From contig NZ_FOXS01000002.1 in NCBI RefSeq assembly GCF_900115775.1, forward strand, positions 775,129-839,128: a DNA stretch of 64,000 nucleotides. Reading direction: 5' to 3'. This document shows positions 34,150-42,480 of this stretch, piece after piece. The stretch's first letter is position 1. Each line of letters starts with the position of its first letter. The DNA is from Hymenobacter arizonensis (GTDB lineage Bacteria > Bacteroidota > Bacteroidia > Cytophagales > Hymenobacteraceae). Under the pieces are notes generated by a model that saw nothing but the letters and a program-made list of their open reading frames with translations, was not told the DNA's origin and made no database searches. The translations under genes and the position numbers were made by a program.

Positions 34150-34758
34150 TCAGATAGACTCTTCTTTGTAGTGAGTGAAAAACAATTTCTTCAGGCGCAC
34201 CAAGCATTTGTACTTCTGATTCTTAGCATTGTCGGCGTTGGTGTAGCCGAACTCTGCGGTTAAGTCCTGCATGGATTTGTCGAGCAGGTAAAAGCCTTCG
34301 ATAAGCGAACGGCAGGGCTCGCCGAGATGGTTCAAGGCCTCGCTCATGGTGTCGAAGCGGCGGTCTTGTTCCTCGGCAGCGAGCAAATCTTCTTCGGCTC
34401 CCGTGTTCAGATAGGGGCCGTGTTCCTCGTCGTCGACCAAGCGCACGCCGAAGCGGCTTTTGCTCGTGAGGCGTTTCAGCCACACGCGGCGGCACACGGC
34501 GTAGAGGTAGGTTTTAATCTGGCAGCTCAGCTCGAGGGAGCCGTCGCGTACTTTTTCATAAAACACCATCACGCCTTCCTGGTACACGTCCTGGGCGTCG
34601 TCTTCCGTGCCGCTGTTTTGCAGCACGAAGTGCGACACCATGGGCCAGTGCAGCCGGTAGAGATGGGCCAGGGCCCGCTCATCGCCGCTGCGAATAGCGG
34701 TAATCAGCGCGTCGTCGGTGGGAGTCAAAGAAGAGGAAGTAGGATTGCCCCTGCTCAT
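34150..34758 (-). CDS. ECF-type RNA polymerase sigma factor
   Basis: 202 residues. Region 2 reads AEDDAQDVYQ-like (here TEDDAQDVYQEGVMVFYEKV) and region 4 reads MQDLTAEFGYTNADNAKNQK then YKCLVRLKKLF, a form common in Bacteroidota. It is followed by the predicted anti-sigma/protease gene. The pair should respond to an envelope signal. A divergent small lipoprotein gene at 34896 may be a target. Confidence 0.92.
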   Translation of the reverse strand: MSRGNPTSSSLTPTDDALITAIRSGDERALAHLYRLHWPMVSHFVLQNSGTEDDAQDVYQEGVMVFYEKVRDGSLELSCQIKTYLYAVCRRVWLKRLTSKSRFGVRLVDDEEHGPYLNTGAEEDLLAAEEQDRRFDTMSEALNHLGEPCRSLIEGFYLLDKSMQDLTAEFGYTNADNAKNQKYKCLVRLKKLFFTHYKEESI

Positions 34759-34895
34759 TCACTTTCGGGGGTTAATACAGATACAGGGCAGAAGTAACCC
34801 GGTAAAATAATTTTTTTACGGGCCGGGTTACCTTTTCAAAAAGCCGGAATAAAGGGCAGTTTTAGAGTTAAACCACTTTCAAAATTACCCCCAAA

Positions 34896-35120
34896 ATGAA
34901 GAACCTGATTAAAGTTGCTGCCCTGGGCCTCGCCCTGACTGCTGGTCTGACCTCGTGCGAGTCGAAGACGACCGAAACCACCACCGTTGAGGCTCCTGCT
35001 ACCACCGAGACCACGACCACCATGTCGACCGACAGCACCATGACCGACGCTACCATGACGGACGCTGCTGGTACCACTACCACTACCGAAGGCACCACTA
35101 CTACCACCGAGCAGAAGTAA
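34896..35120 (+). CDS. Small Thr-rich lipoprotein
   Basis: 74 residues. A signal peptide ends in a lipobox (AGLTSC, Cys near residue 21). The rest is almost entirely Thr, Glu, Ala, Met and Asp in short repeats, with no fold to recognise. It is divergent from the sigma factor gene across a 137-base AT-rich gap. That gap contains TTACCTTTT near 34828, one base from the -7 consensus. A terminator follows. Confidence 0.75.
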   Translation: MKNLIKVAALGLALTAGLTSCESKTTETTTVEAPATTETTTTMSTDSTMTDATMTDAAGTTTTTEGTTTTTEQK

Positions 35121-35167
35121 TTAGCCGCTGGCCTCGCGCCAGCTTGCTGATTAATTTAATTGGTTGA

Positions 35168-35210
35168 AACAGCCCGAATTTTCCGTTAGGAAAGTTCGGG
35201 CTGTTTTTTT
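35168..35210. terminator. Terminator after the small lipoprotein
   Basis: AACAGCCCGAA and TTCGGGCTGTT form the stem with a TTTTTTT tail, 48 bases after the lipoprotein stop and before the convergent mcrC. Confidence 0.88.
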
Positions 35211-35239
35211 CGGCCTACTGGGGCAGGGGCCCCGCCCTG

Positions 35240-36277
35240 CTACTCCACCAAGCGCAGCAGGTCGGCGGCGATGCCCGACCAGGGCTGGTGCAGGTTGAGG
35301 GTGACCACCCGCACCGGGTGCCCGCCCAGGGTATAGCGGACGTCCACATCTTGAGTAGCGGCCGGATAAAGCAATATGCCCTCCAGGGCCTGGCCGGGGG
35401 CCGGGCGCTGGTTTTGCAGGTAGGCGTAGAGCTGGTAGAGGTGCGGCGCAATGAGGCGCTGCCGGTCGTAGCGCGGGCGCAGGGCTGCGGCGTAATACTT
35501 GGTGTCGAGGATGATTTTCCGGTCGGGGGCTTCGAGGGTGGTGTCGGTGAGCATGGTGGGCAGCAGGGCCAGGTCGTCGGCCTGCCCATCGGCTTGCCAG
35601 GCAATGGTTTCGGCATACACCCGGTAGCGGCGCTGCTCGCGGCGGAAAAAATTGCGGGTAAACTGCTCAAATAGCCGGCCCATCAGGGCTTCGTCGCGGC
35701 GGAAATCGGCGAAGCGGCTGCGGCCACGGGCAGTGGGCTCGGGCAAGGCAATTTGCCACACCAGCTCACACACGTGCAGCAAAAAAGCCTCTTGGCTGCT
35801 GGGGCGCTGCCGGCGCAGCTCGCGAAACGTCTCGGCCGTGGGCGGCACCGAAGTTCCGGCCGTGACGGAGGCCGGAAAGCGCTGCCGCGTCTGGCTCAAC
35901 TCGCGGCGCAGCGCCAAAGGCAGCTCGGCGGCGTTGGCCAGGCTGCCCAGCGTGTGGGCCAGCAGGCGGTGCAGTGGGGAGTCTGGACTTAGCTCATCGA
36001 ATGTGCAAATGGCGCGGCCCCGTTCCAGCAGGCCGCGCCCCAAGCTGGGAGCCAGCTCAATGCGGCCGCGTAGGCTGGTAAGCTCGGCTTCCTGCGGCTG
36101 AAAGGTGCGCGGCAGGCCGGCTCTGAGCAGGCGGCGAGTGCCGTGCAGCAGCACTTGGGCCAGCATCCCCAGTGGCCGATGAAACGGCGTGGCTTCGCTG
36201 GCTTGCAACACAGCGGGCTCGGGCAGCCGGTTCCAGGCGTAGCAGAGGAAGTAATAAAGCGTCGCTACCGGTATCAA
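35240..36277 (-). CDS. mcrC: McrC-family nuclease subunit of a McrBC-type restriction system
   Basis: 345 residues matching the McrBC component family. The N-terminal half has RPLGMLAQVLLHGTRRLL and SLRGRIEL. The C-terminal PD-(D/E)XK nuclease core reads LLPTMLTD then RKIILDTKYY, followed by HLYQLYAYLQ. McrC is recruited by McrB and cuts DNA. It starts 76 bases after the mcrB stop on the same strand. The N-terminus (MIPVATLYYFLCYAWN) fits family members. Confidence 0.88.
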   Translation of the reverse strand: MIPVATLYYFLCYAWNRLPEPAVLQASEATPFHRPLGMLAQVLLHGTRRLLRAGLPRTFQPQEAELTSLRGRIELAPSLGRGLLERGRAICTFDELSPDSPLHRLLAHTLGSLANAAELPLALRRELSQTRQRFPASVTAGTSVPPTAETFRELRRQRPSSQEAFLLHVCELVWQIALPEPTARGRSRFADFRRDEALMGRLFEQFTRNFFRREQRRYRVYAETIAWQADGQADDLALLPTMLTDTTLEAPDRKIILDTKYYAAALRPRYDRQRLIAPHLYQLYAYLQNQRPAPGQALEGILLYPAATQDVDVRYTLGGHPVRVVTLNLHQPWSGIAADLLRLVE

Positions 36278-36353
36278 GGCTAGTGGCTAAGTAAACGAAG
36301 GCGGTTGCTGAGGATGCCTTCAGTAGCAGAAAACGACAGCTTCCAGGCCCGAG

Positions 36354-37670
36354 TTAGGCCAGCAGCTTGCGAAGCTGGGTAGCGGCCGTGGCCGGTTGTT
36401 CGCGCCAATAGTCAGCCAGCAGCGGGCCAATTTCCTGCTCAAAAATTAAGCGAAGCCACTCGGCGGCTTGCGCGGGCTGGGGTGGCGGCTGGCAGAAGTA
36501 GCTGTGGCCAATCTGAAAATCGGGACCAAGCTCGGGGTCGTCGGCTATGGTCTGGTTGAGGGCCGCCATGCGGGTGCACAGCTGCTCGATGACGGCAGCG
36601 GGTACTTGCCGCGCAGCCAGAAACTGCTGCAGCGGGGCGCCGAACTGGGGCTTCAGCTCCACGAAGGCAAAGCGGCGACGTAGAGCGTAGTCGAGCGGGC
36701 TGAGCGAACGGTCGGCTAGGTTGAGGGTGCCGATGACGTATAGGTTGTCGGGCACGAAGAAGCGCGGGGCGTCGGGCGGGGCATAGGGCAGGCGCAGGGC
36801 GTGGGCGGGGCCGCGCTTGTCGGCTTCGAGCAGCAGGAGCAGCTCGCCAAAAATGCGGGACACGTTGCCGCGGTTCACTTCGTCAATCAGCAGGAAATAC
36901 GGCCGGCTGGGGTCGGCGGCGGCGCGCTGGCAAAGCAGCGGCAGCACCCCGGGTACCAAGTGGAAGCGCCCCTCGGCATCGGGCCGGAAGCCCAGCATAA
37001 AGTCCTCGTAGCCGTAGCTCGGGTGAAACTGCACCAGCTCGATGCGGCTTTCGTCTTTGGCCTCCAGCAGCAGCCACGCCAGGCGCCGCGCCAGAAAAGT
37101 CTTGCCGGTGCCGGGCGGGCCCTGCAGCAGCAGGTTGCGGCGCCGCGCCAGTCCGGCCAAGGCAGCTTCCAACTCGCCCTCCGTGATGAATAGCTCTGTG
37201 GCGGCGTCGGCCCGCGTGTAGGGCGTTGCCTCGTAGGCAGCCGGTGGTTCGGCTACAGTGTCGGCGCGGCTGGAGTCGCTGGCTTCGCGAACTAGCCCCG
37301 TGTACAAGGATTCGGCTTGCTGGCGGGCAGTTTCGTCGCCGTCGTGGGCTGAGCCCGAGGTGAGAACGGGCCGCTTGGTGCTGATGGTGAAATCCAGTCC
37401 TTCTAACACCGTGTTGGTAGGGCCGCCGGCTGGGCGCGGCCAGTGGGCGGCCGGGTTGCCGGTGGCCAAGCGGTAAGCCAGCTCGGCTACAGCACGGGGC
37501 GGGTAGCGTCGGCCCCGATACACTAGCTCGTACACGGTGCCGGCGGGCAGTGGGCGCCCTTCGCGTGCTATCTGGCGCAGGGCACGCAGCACCTGCTCGC
37601 GGGTGAGCAGCGGTGCCGGGCTGGGCTGGGCCGACGACGGGGCCGCGGAGTGGGGTGGGGCAGGAGGCAT
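36354..37670 (-). CDS. mcrB: McrB-family AAA+ subunit of a McrBC-type restriction system
   Basis: 438 residues from ATG 37670. Residues about 22-95 form a small domain (YELVYRGRRYPPRAVAELAY then TNTVLEGLDF) resembling an N-terminal domain of other modification-dependent restriction proteins. A variable linker follows to about 155. The AAA+ part has Walker A GPPGTGKT (184-191) and Walker B FLLIDEVNRGN. The McrB hallmark appears as LNLADRSLSPLDYALRRRF, where the usual MNTAD is altered to LNLAD. An imperfect -7 box (TACCTTGC) lies just before the ATG, so the longer TTG start (37679) is less likely. Confidence 0.87.
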   Translation of the reverse strand: MPPAPPHSAAPSSAQPSPAPLLTREQVLRALRQIAREGRPLPAGTVYELVYRGRRYPPRAVAELAYRLATGNPAAHWPRPAGGPTNTVLEGLDFTISTKRPVLTSGSAHDGDETARQQAESLYTGLVREASDSSRADTVAEPPAAYEATPYTRADAATELFITEGELEAALAGLARRRNLLLQGPPGTGKTFLARRLAWLLLEAKDESRIELVQFHPSYGYEDFMLGFRPDAEGRFHLVPGVLPLLCQRAAADPSRPYFLLIDEVNRGNVSRIFGELLLLLEADKRGPAHALRLPYAPPDAPRFFVPDNLYVIGTLNLADRSLSPLDYALRRRFAFVELKPQFGAPLQQFLAARQVPAAVIEQLCTRMAALNQTIADDPELGPDFQIGHSYFCQPPPQPAQAAEWLRLIFEQEIGPLLADYWREQPATAATQLRKLLA

Positions 37671-37721
37671 AGCAGGCAAGGTAGAACCGAAGCAAATAAC
37701 GAACTCAGCCCAAAAAAGAAC

Positions 37722-37810
37722 GTCATGCCGAGCAAAGCCGCCACCTCGTTCCCGCTGTTGCTGTAGAGCTAAGGCGGGCGCAAGGATGAATCGGCTTTGC
37801 TCAGCATGAC
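37722..37810. repeat. Intergenic inverted repeat, family A, copy 3
   Basis: GTCATGCCGAGCAAAGCCG and CGGCTTTGCTCAGCATGAC pair at the ends; the interior is partly paired. It lies upstream of mcrB and downstream of the lipoprotein gene at 37834. Confidence 0.75.
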
Positions 37811-37833
37811 GCGCTGAGCCTATGAAAAGCAGG

Positions 37834-38679
37834 TTACGGGGTTACCGTGAACGTGCGGGTTACCGAGTTGAAAGCGCCGGGCAGCAGGTTGCCGCTGCCG
37901 TTAATCAGCTCCAGCTTCACGGTGTTTTCGCCGGCGGGCAGGCCTTCCATCTGGTAGGGCACCCAGCGGTCAATCATGAATTCGTTGCCGTTGATGGTGG
38001 CGCGCACGCGGTTTCCGCCGGGCTCCAGGGTGGTGTTCACAAGGTAAAAATCCAGCATGACGCGGCGCGCGTCGGCGCCGGCATACGTGTCTTTCGGGCG
38101 GCTATAGAATAGGTTGGGCGCGTTCACGTCGATGATGGGCGCGCCGGTGGGGGTAGCAGAACCCACGTTGATGATGCGCAGGTCGTAGGCGCCGCGGTGC
38201 TTTAGGCTCTCGTGGTAGGAGCGCGACAGGAACGACAGCACGGCGTGCTGCCCGTCGGCCAAGGGCTTGCGGAAGCTGGTTTCGTAGTGGGCGGTGTAGG
38301 GCTCGTTGTCCACGATGTTGTGGATGTGCTGGCCTTTGGCAGAGTTCGCCATTTGGGCCATGTGCGGGCCACCGCTCATTTTGGTGAGCTGGAAGTTGGT
38401 GATTTGGTAGCTGAACGGAACCTCGCCGCTGGGCACAGTAGAGTTGGCCATGGGCGCCCGCAGCTGCATCTGCGCCTCGGGGAACCGGGGCGAGTCGGTG
38501 AAGGGCGTCAGGCGAATACCGTTCGACTCCATGCTCTCGGCGTTGCCGCTAGGCGCGCTGGTAGCGTTGGTGCCACCGGCCGAGGAGCTTACATCGGTGG
38601 CGGGCCGGCTCGTTTCGCAGCTAGCCAGCAGTGCCAGGGTAAGGGTTGTGCTGCACAGCAGCCAGGTAGAACGTTTCAT
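37834..38679 (-). CDS. Lipoprotein of unknown function
   Basis: 281 residues from ATG 38679. A lipobox (LLASC, Cys near residue 21) follows a clear signal peptide. About 35 Ser/Gly/Asn-rich residues form a linker. The body contains PSGEVPFSYQITNFQLT, GQHIHNIVDNEPYTAHYE and a C-terminal beta-rich part with GLPAGENTVKLELIN, suggesting immunoglobulin-like or carbohydrate-binding beta folds. I do not recognise a named family. Confidence 0.75.
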   Translation of the reverse strand: MKRSTWLLCSTTLTLALLASCETSRPATDVSSSAGGTNATSAPSGNAESMESNGIRLTPFTDSPRFPEAQMQLRAPMANSTVPSGEVPFSYQITNFQLTKMSGGPHMAQMANSAKGQHIHNIVDNEPYTAHYETSFRKPLADGQHAVLSFLSRSYHESLKHRGAYDLRIINVGSATPTGAPIIDVNAPNLFYSRPKDTYAGADARRVMLDFYLVNTTLEPGGNRVRATINGNEFMIDRWVPYQMEGLPAGENTVKLELINGSGNLLPGAFNSVTRTFTVTP

Positions 38680-38852
38680 GTAAACAGGGCTCAAAAATGT
38701 TTGTTAAATAGTTAAAAGATTACAAGTCGCGTATTGTCAGATTACCCACAAAAATGCGATGCCCATGGAGGGAACCCAGTACCGGGTTTTGCTTAACTTG
38801 CGGCGTTGTTCACCGTGGGGCTTATTTGCCTCAAAGTAAACCTAAATTTTCC

Positions 38853-39830
38853 ATGCAAGACCAACTTCTTGACCAAATTCCCTCGCTCGACCTGGCCGAT
38901 TTTCGTTCCGGGGACCCTGAGCGCAAAGCCCGTTTCGTGCAGCAGCTCGGCGAGGCTTACCAAAACATTGGCTTCGTAGCCCTGAAAAATCACGGCCTCA
39001 ACGACGAGCAAACCAAGCAGCTGTACGCCGACGTGCAGGCCTTCTTTCAACTGCCCGACGAAGCCAAGCAGCGCTACGAAAACCCCGAGCTGGCGGGCCA
39101 GCGCGGCTACATCAGCAAGGGCAAGGAGCACGCCAAGGGCCGCAACACCGGCGACTTGAAGGAGTTCTACCACGTGGGCCAGGAGGTGGAAGACGACACT
39201 GACCCCATCAAGAACGAATACCCCGCCAACATCTGGCCCGAGGAAGTGCCCAGCTTCCAGAAAAGCACTTTCACGGCCTACCGCACCCTGGAAAGTGCCG
39301 GTCAGGACGTGTTGCGCGCCATTGCCCTGTATTTGCACTTGCCCGAGAATTACTTCGACGACAAAGTGAAGCACGGCAATAGCATTCTGCGCCCCATTCA
39401 CTACTTCCCCATTGAAAACCCTGACGCCGTGCCCGCCGACGCGGTGCGCGCCGCCGAACACGGCGACATCAACCTGATTACCCTGCTCATGGGTGCCAGC
39501 GCCGACGGCCTGCAGGTGAAGCGCCGCGACGACAAGTGGATTCCCATCACGGCCCTGCCCGACCAGATTGTGGTGAACGTAGGCGACATGCTCCAGCGCC
39601 TCACCAACGGCGTACTCAAGTCGACCATTCACCGCGTGGTGAACCCCGCCCGCGAGAAAATGAACACCTCGCGCTTCAGCATTCCGTTCTTCATGCACCC
39701 ACGCTCCGAAATGAGCCTGGCAGCCTTGGAGCACTGCGTGACCGAGGAAAACCCCAAGAAGGAAGCCGACATCACTGCCGGTGAGTTCCTGAACGAGCGC
39801 CTCATCGAGCTGGGCCTTAAGAAGAAATAA
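38853..39830 (+). CDS. Isopenicillin-N-synthase-like 2-oxoglutarate/Fe(II) oxygenase
   Basis: 325 residues. The N-terminal domain begins IPSLDLADF and NIGFVALKNHGL, typical of the DIOX_N family. Iron ligands His203, Asp205 (EHGDINLITLL) and His260 (STIHRVVNP) are present, with Arg270 (NTSRFSIPFF) for the 2-oxoglutarate carboxylate. The substrate is unknown. It is monocistronic, closed by a strong terminator. ATG 38853 is chosen because the upstream frame lacks family similarity. Confidence 0.9.
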   Translation: MQDQLLDQIPSLDLADFRSGDPERKARFVQQLGEAYQNIGFVALKNHGLNDEQTKQLYADVQAFFQLPDEAKQRYENPELAGQRGYISKGKEHAKGRNTGDLKEFYHVGQEVEDDTDPIKNEYPANIWPEEVPSFQKSTFTAYRTLESAGQDVLRAIALYLHLPENYFDDKVKHGNSILRPIHYFPIENPDAVPADAVRAAEHGDINLITLLMGASADGLQVKRRDDKWIPITALPDQIVVNVGDMLQRLTNGVLKSTIHRVVNPAREKMNTSRFSIPFFMHPRSEMSLAALEHCVTEENPKKEADITAGEFLNERLIELGLKKK

Positions 39831-39851
39831 GGTTCCATTCAGTATACTCTG

Positions 39852-39888
39852 AAAGCGGCCTGTCTTACCAGACAGGCCGCTTTTTTTG
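39852..39888 (+). terminator. Terminator after the oxygenase gene
   Basis: AGCGGCCTGTC pairs with GACAGGCCGCT around TTACCA, followed by seven T's. Confidence 0.92.
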
Positions 39889-40232
39889 AGTCCAGACAGC
39901 CCCAAAGCGCAGTAGTAGCACGACTTCAGTGCTCACTAGCCACGATGTCGGATGGTTTTCTTGCCGAAGCAGAGTCCATAATGATGTGTGAAAGTGCTAT
40001 GTGACAAACTTTTGGCTTGTTGGTGTGATGTCGGGTATCAGAGGCGCTCTGGAGCAGGAGCTTCACCGCTATGTGGGCACGCTCTCGGTTTGTGGCGGCG
40101 TTGCAGGACGTGGAAAAGCCTTGCTTGGTAGGCATGCTTGGTAGTGTTCCTTGCCTGCGCCTGTGGCCTCACTTGGCAAAAAGCAGCACGCCTGCATAAA
40201 CCGAATTTAGGTTAAAGCCGGCCTCGTTTCCA
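39889..40232. other. Intergenic stretch without a supported gene
   Basis: It holds a possible decayed arm of repeat family D (AGTAGCACGACTTCAGTGCT at about 39914-39933). A 69-codon minus frame (39926-40135) has no motif, signal or promoter. Nothing else is recognised. Confidence 0.5.
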
Positions 40233-40275
40233 CACAAAAAATCCCCTGGCTAAAGAACCAGGGGATTTTTTGTGT
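40233..40275 (-). terminator. Terminator of the Gly/Ser/Thr-repeat lipoprotein gene
   Basis: CACAAAAAATCCCCTGG pairs with CCAGGGGATTTTTTGTG, 14 bases after the stop codon on the minus strand. Confidence 0.88.
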
Positions 40276-40288
40276 AGGTTGGCAGTAG

Positions 40289-40717
40289 TTAAGTAGTGCT
40301 GCCGGTCGTGCTACCGGTGGTGCTGCCACTGGTTGTGCTACCGGTGGTGCCGCCAGTTGTCGTGCCACTGGTTGTTCCTCCAGTCGTAGTTCCGCCAGTC
40401 GTAGTTCCGCCAGTCGTTGTACCGCCGGTTGTCGTGCCACCCGTTGTCGTACCGGAAGTTGTACTGCCAGTAGTAGAACCAGAGGTTGAGCCGCTCGTAG
40501 TTCCACCAGTTGTCGTGCCAGATGTAGTTGTGCCGGTTGTGGTGCCGCTCGTTGTGGTACCCGAGGTAGAACCACTGGTGCTACCCGAAGTAGAGCCACT
40601 GGTAGAGCCGTTTGTGGTGTTGGGCTTAGTGTCGTTGTCGTCTTTGCAGGCATTGACCAAGACAAGTGACGTGCACAAGGCAGCGCCCGTCACCAAAGAA
40701 ATCCATTTGCGTTTCAT
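40289..40717 (-). CDS. Lipoprotein consisting of Gly/Ser/Thr repeats
   Basis: 142 residues. A signal peptide ends in a lipobox (LVNAC, Cys24), then CKDDNDTKPNTTN leads into more than 100 residues made only of Gly, Ser and Thr. The repeat units are GSTS, GTTT and GGTT. Signal, lipobox and terminator argue for a real gene. The tail is likely a flexible, possibly O-glycosylated stalk. The repeat array invites length variation. Confidence 0.75.
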   Translation of the reverse strand: MKRKWISLVTGAALCTSLVLVNACKDDNDTKPNTTNGSTSGSTSGSTSGSTSGTTTSGTTTGTTTSGTTTGGTTSGSTSGSTTGSTTSGTTTGGTTTGGTTTGGTTTGGTTTGGTTSGTTTGGTTGSTTSGSTTGSTTGSTT

Positions 40718-41054
40718 AAATAGTTAACTGATTGGAGGATGTGGATAAGATGATGCTTGGCCGAAGCCACCTTCCTTTACGTGGCCTCCAAGGAAGAATT
40801 TACCCCTAAAACGACCAGATAAAGCGCCATTTTGATTCTGTATTTAATCTTAGTTGGACTAAGTATATCTGCTGCATTTTTAGATACTTATAATTTAAAG
40901 CGTTGATGATAAGTTGCTTGAATTGGGGCGCTTGGGCGGTAGGAAACTTTTCTCATAGCAATGATGACTGCCTTGTGCGGTGGGAATGCGCTTTCGGCAA
41001 TCATCAGTACCTGTCTGTTTGTCTTACCTTCGGTTGTAGGTAATTTTCATTCTT
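40718..41054. promoter_or_regulatory. AT-rich divergent promoter region
   Basis: This 337-base gap separates the minus-strand repeat lipoprotein from chrA on plus. It contains a small palindrome CTTAGTTGGACTAAG (40849-40863) and TACCTTCG (41025-41032), one base off the -7 consensus and 22 bases before the chrA GTG. No gene is seen. Confidence 0.4.
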
Positions 41055-42344
41055 GTGCAGCCTCTTTCGACCCCTTCCACCCCGGTTTCGCTGGCGCCAC
41101 CGGCCCGGCGCTCGGGCAAACGCACGCGACGGGTACGGGGTATTATCTTCTTAAAAGACGTGGCGGCCTTGGCCTTTACAGCCTTTGGGGGCCCTCAGGC
41201 GCACCTAGCTATGATGTTTCGGCTGCTTGTCGACAAGCGCCGCTACATCAGCACGGCCGAGCTGCTGGAGCTTCAGGCCTTGTGTGCCCTGCTGCCGGGC
41301 CCCACCTCTACGCAAACCATCACGGTTATCGGGTTTCGGCTGGGCGGGCCCAACTTGGCCTACCTCACGCTGCTGGTGTGGATGGCGCCTTCCGTGACCT
41401 TGATGACAATAGCGGCGCTCACCCTCAGCCACCTCGACCCGGTGCGCGTGGGGGCATTTGTGCAGTTTGTGCAGCCCGTGGCCGTGGGTTTCGTGGCGTT
41501 TTCGGCTTACCGCATTGCCGAAAAAGTCATTCATACCAAAACGGCCGTGGGCCTGATGGTGGCCTCGGCCATGATGGCCTACTTCTTCCAGCTGCCCTGG
41601 ATACTGCCGCTGCTGCTGCTGGCCGGCGGCGCCGTGACCACGGTGCGCTACCGCAAGCATGCCATTATTCAGGAGAAAAAGCCCTTGCAGGTAGAATGGG
41701 CCAATTTCTTTCTGTGGCTGGGCATCTTGTTGGGAGCGGCGGTACTGGGCCACTACACCCGGCTGCTGCCGGTGCGGCTGTTCGAGAACTTTTACCGCAA
41801 CGGCTCGCTGGTGTTTGGGGGCGGGCAGGTACTGGCGCCGCTGCTCTTTGCCGAGTTTGTGAAGTTCAAGCACTACCTCACGGCTCCGGAATTTCTGTCG
41901 GGACTGGGGCTGGTGCAGGCCATGCCGGGGCCCAACTTTTCGATAGCCGCCTACATTGGGGCGCTGGCCATGCGGCCGGCTGGCGGGCCCGGCATGCAGG
42001 TGGTGGGGGCGCTGGTGGGCACGGCCGGCATCTTCTTACCGGGTACGTTTCTGATATTTTTCGTCATCCGCTTCTGGGACCGGCTGCGGCAGTACCGCGT
42101 GGTGCAGGCGTCGCTGGAAGGCATCAATGCCGTTAGTGCCGGGCTGGTGTGCGCGGCCACGTTTCTGCTCTACCACCCCTTGCCCGACCGGGAGTTGAGT
42201 TTGCCGTTTCACTTGGGGCCCATCGACACCCTGCCCCTCAACCCGCTGCTGATAGGCACCACGTTCCTGGTGCTGCTCTCGGAAAAAGTGCCCTCGGTGT
42301 TCATTGTGGGGGCGGCACTGCTGGCGGGGGTGCTACTGCGGTAG
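41055..42344 (+). CDS. chrA: Chromate transporter family protein, two-domain
   Basis: 429 residues with about ten to twelve membrane helices in two homologous halves. The first half has AFGGPQAHLAMM and LLPGPTSTQ; the second has FGGGQVLAPLL and AMPGPNFS, the paired motifs of ChrA. The family exports chromate, but many homologues are uncharacterised. The start is GTG 41055, preceded by a near-consensus -7 box; the hydrophilic N-terminus (residues 1-30) is unusually basic. Confidence 0.88.
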   Translation: MQPLSTPSTPVSLAPPARRSGKRTRRVRGIIFLKDVAALAFTAFGGPQAHLAMMFRLLVDKRRYISTAELLELQALCALLPGPTSTQTITVIGFRLGGPNLAYLTLLVWMAPSVTLMTIAALTLSHLDPVRVGAFVQFVQPVAVGFVAFSAYRIAEKVIHTKTAVGLMVASAMMAYFFQLPWILPLLLLAGGAVTTVRYRKHAIIQEKKPLQVEWANFFLWLGILLGAAVLGHYTRLLPVRLFENFYRNGSLVFGGGQVLAPLLFAEFVKFKHYLTAPEFLSGLGLVQAMPGPNFSIAAYIGALAMRPAGGPGMQVVGALVGTAGIFLPGTFLIFFVIRFWDRLRQYRVVQASLEGINAVSAGLVCAATFLLYHPLPDRELSLPFHLGPIDTLPLNPLLIGTTFLVLLSEKVPSVFIVGAALLAGVLLR

Positions 42345-42480
42345 GTTAGGCGAGGTGTAGCTTCGTAAAAATCAGGCGTTATCGTGACAAAGGTCATGGA
42401 CTGGGTGCTGGCGTTGGCAGACCTTTGCGGATAATTCCATCAGCCGCCGCGGCTTTCGCGCCCGATAAACGCATTCTGTT

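Noticed and set aside
39926..40135. 69-codon minus frame in the gap between the oxygenase and the repeat lipoprotein
   Set aside because: No signal, domain, promoter or codon pattern supports it.
40289..40717. Short tandem-like repeats suggesting a CRISPR or satellite array
   Set aside because: The repeats are in-frame Gly/Ser/Thr codons of a lipoprotein with a lipobox and terminator; there are no constant repeats with unique spacers.
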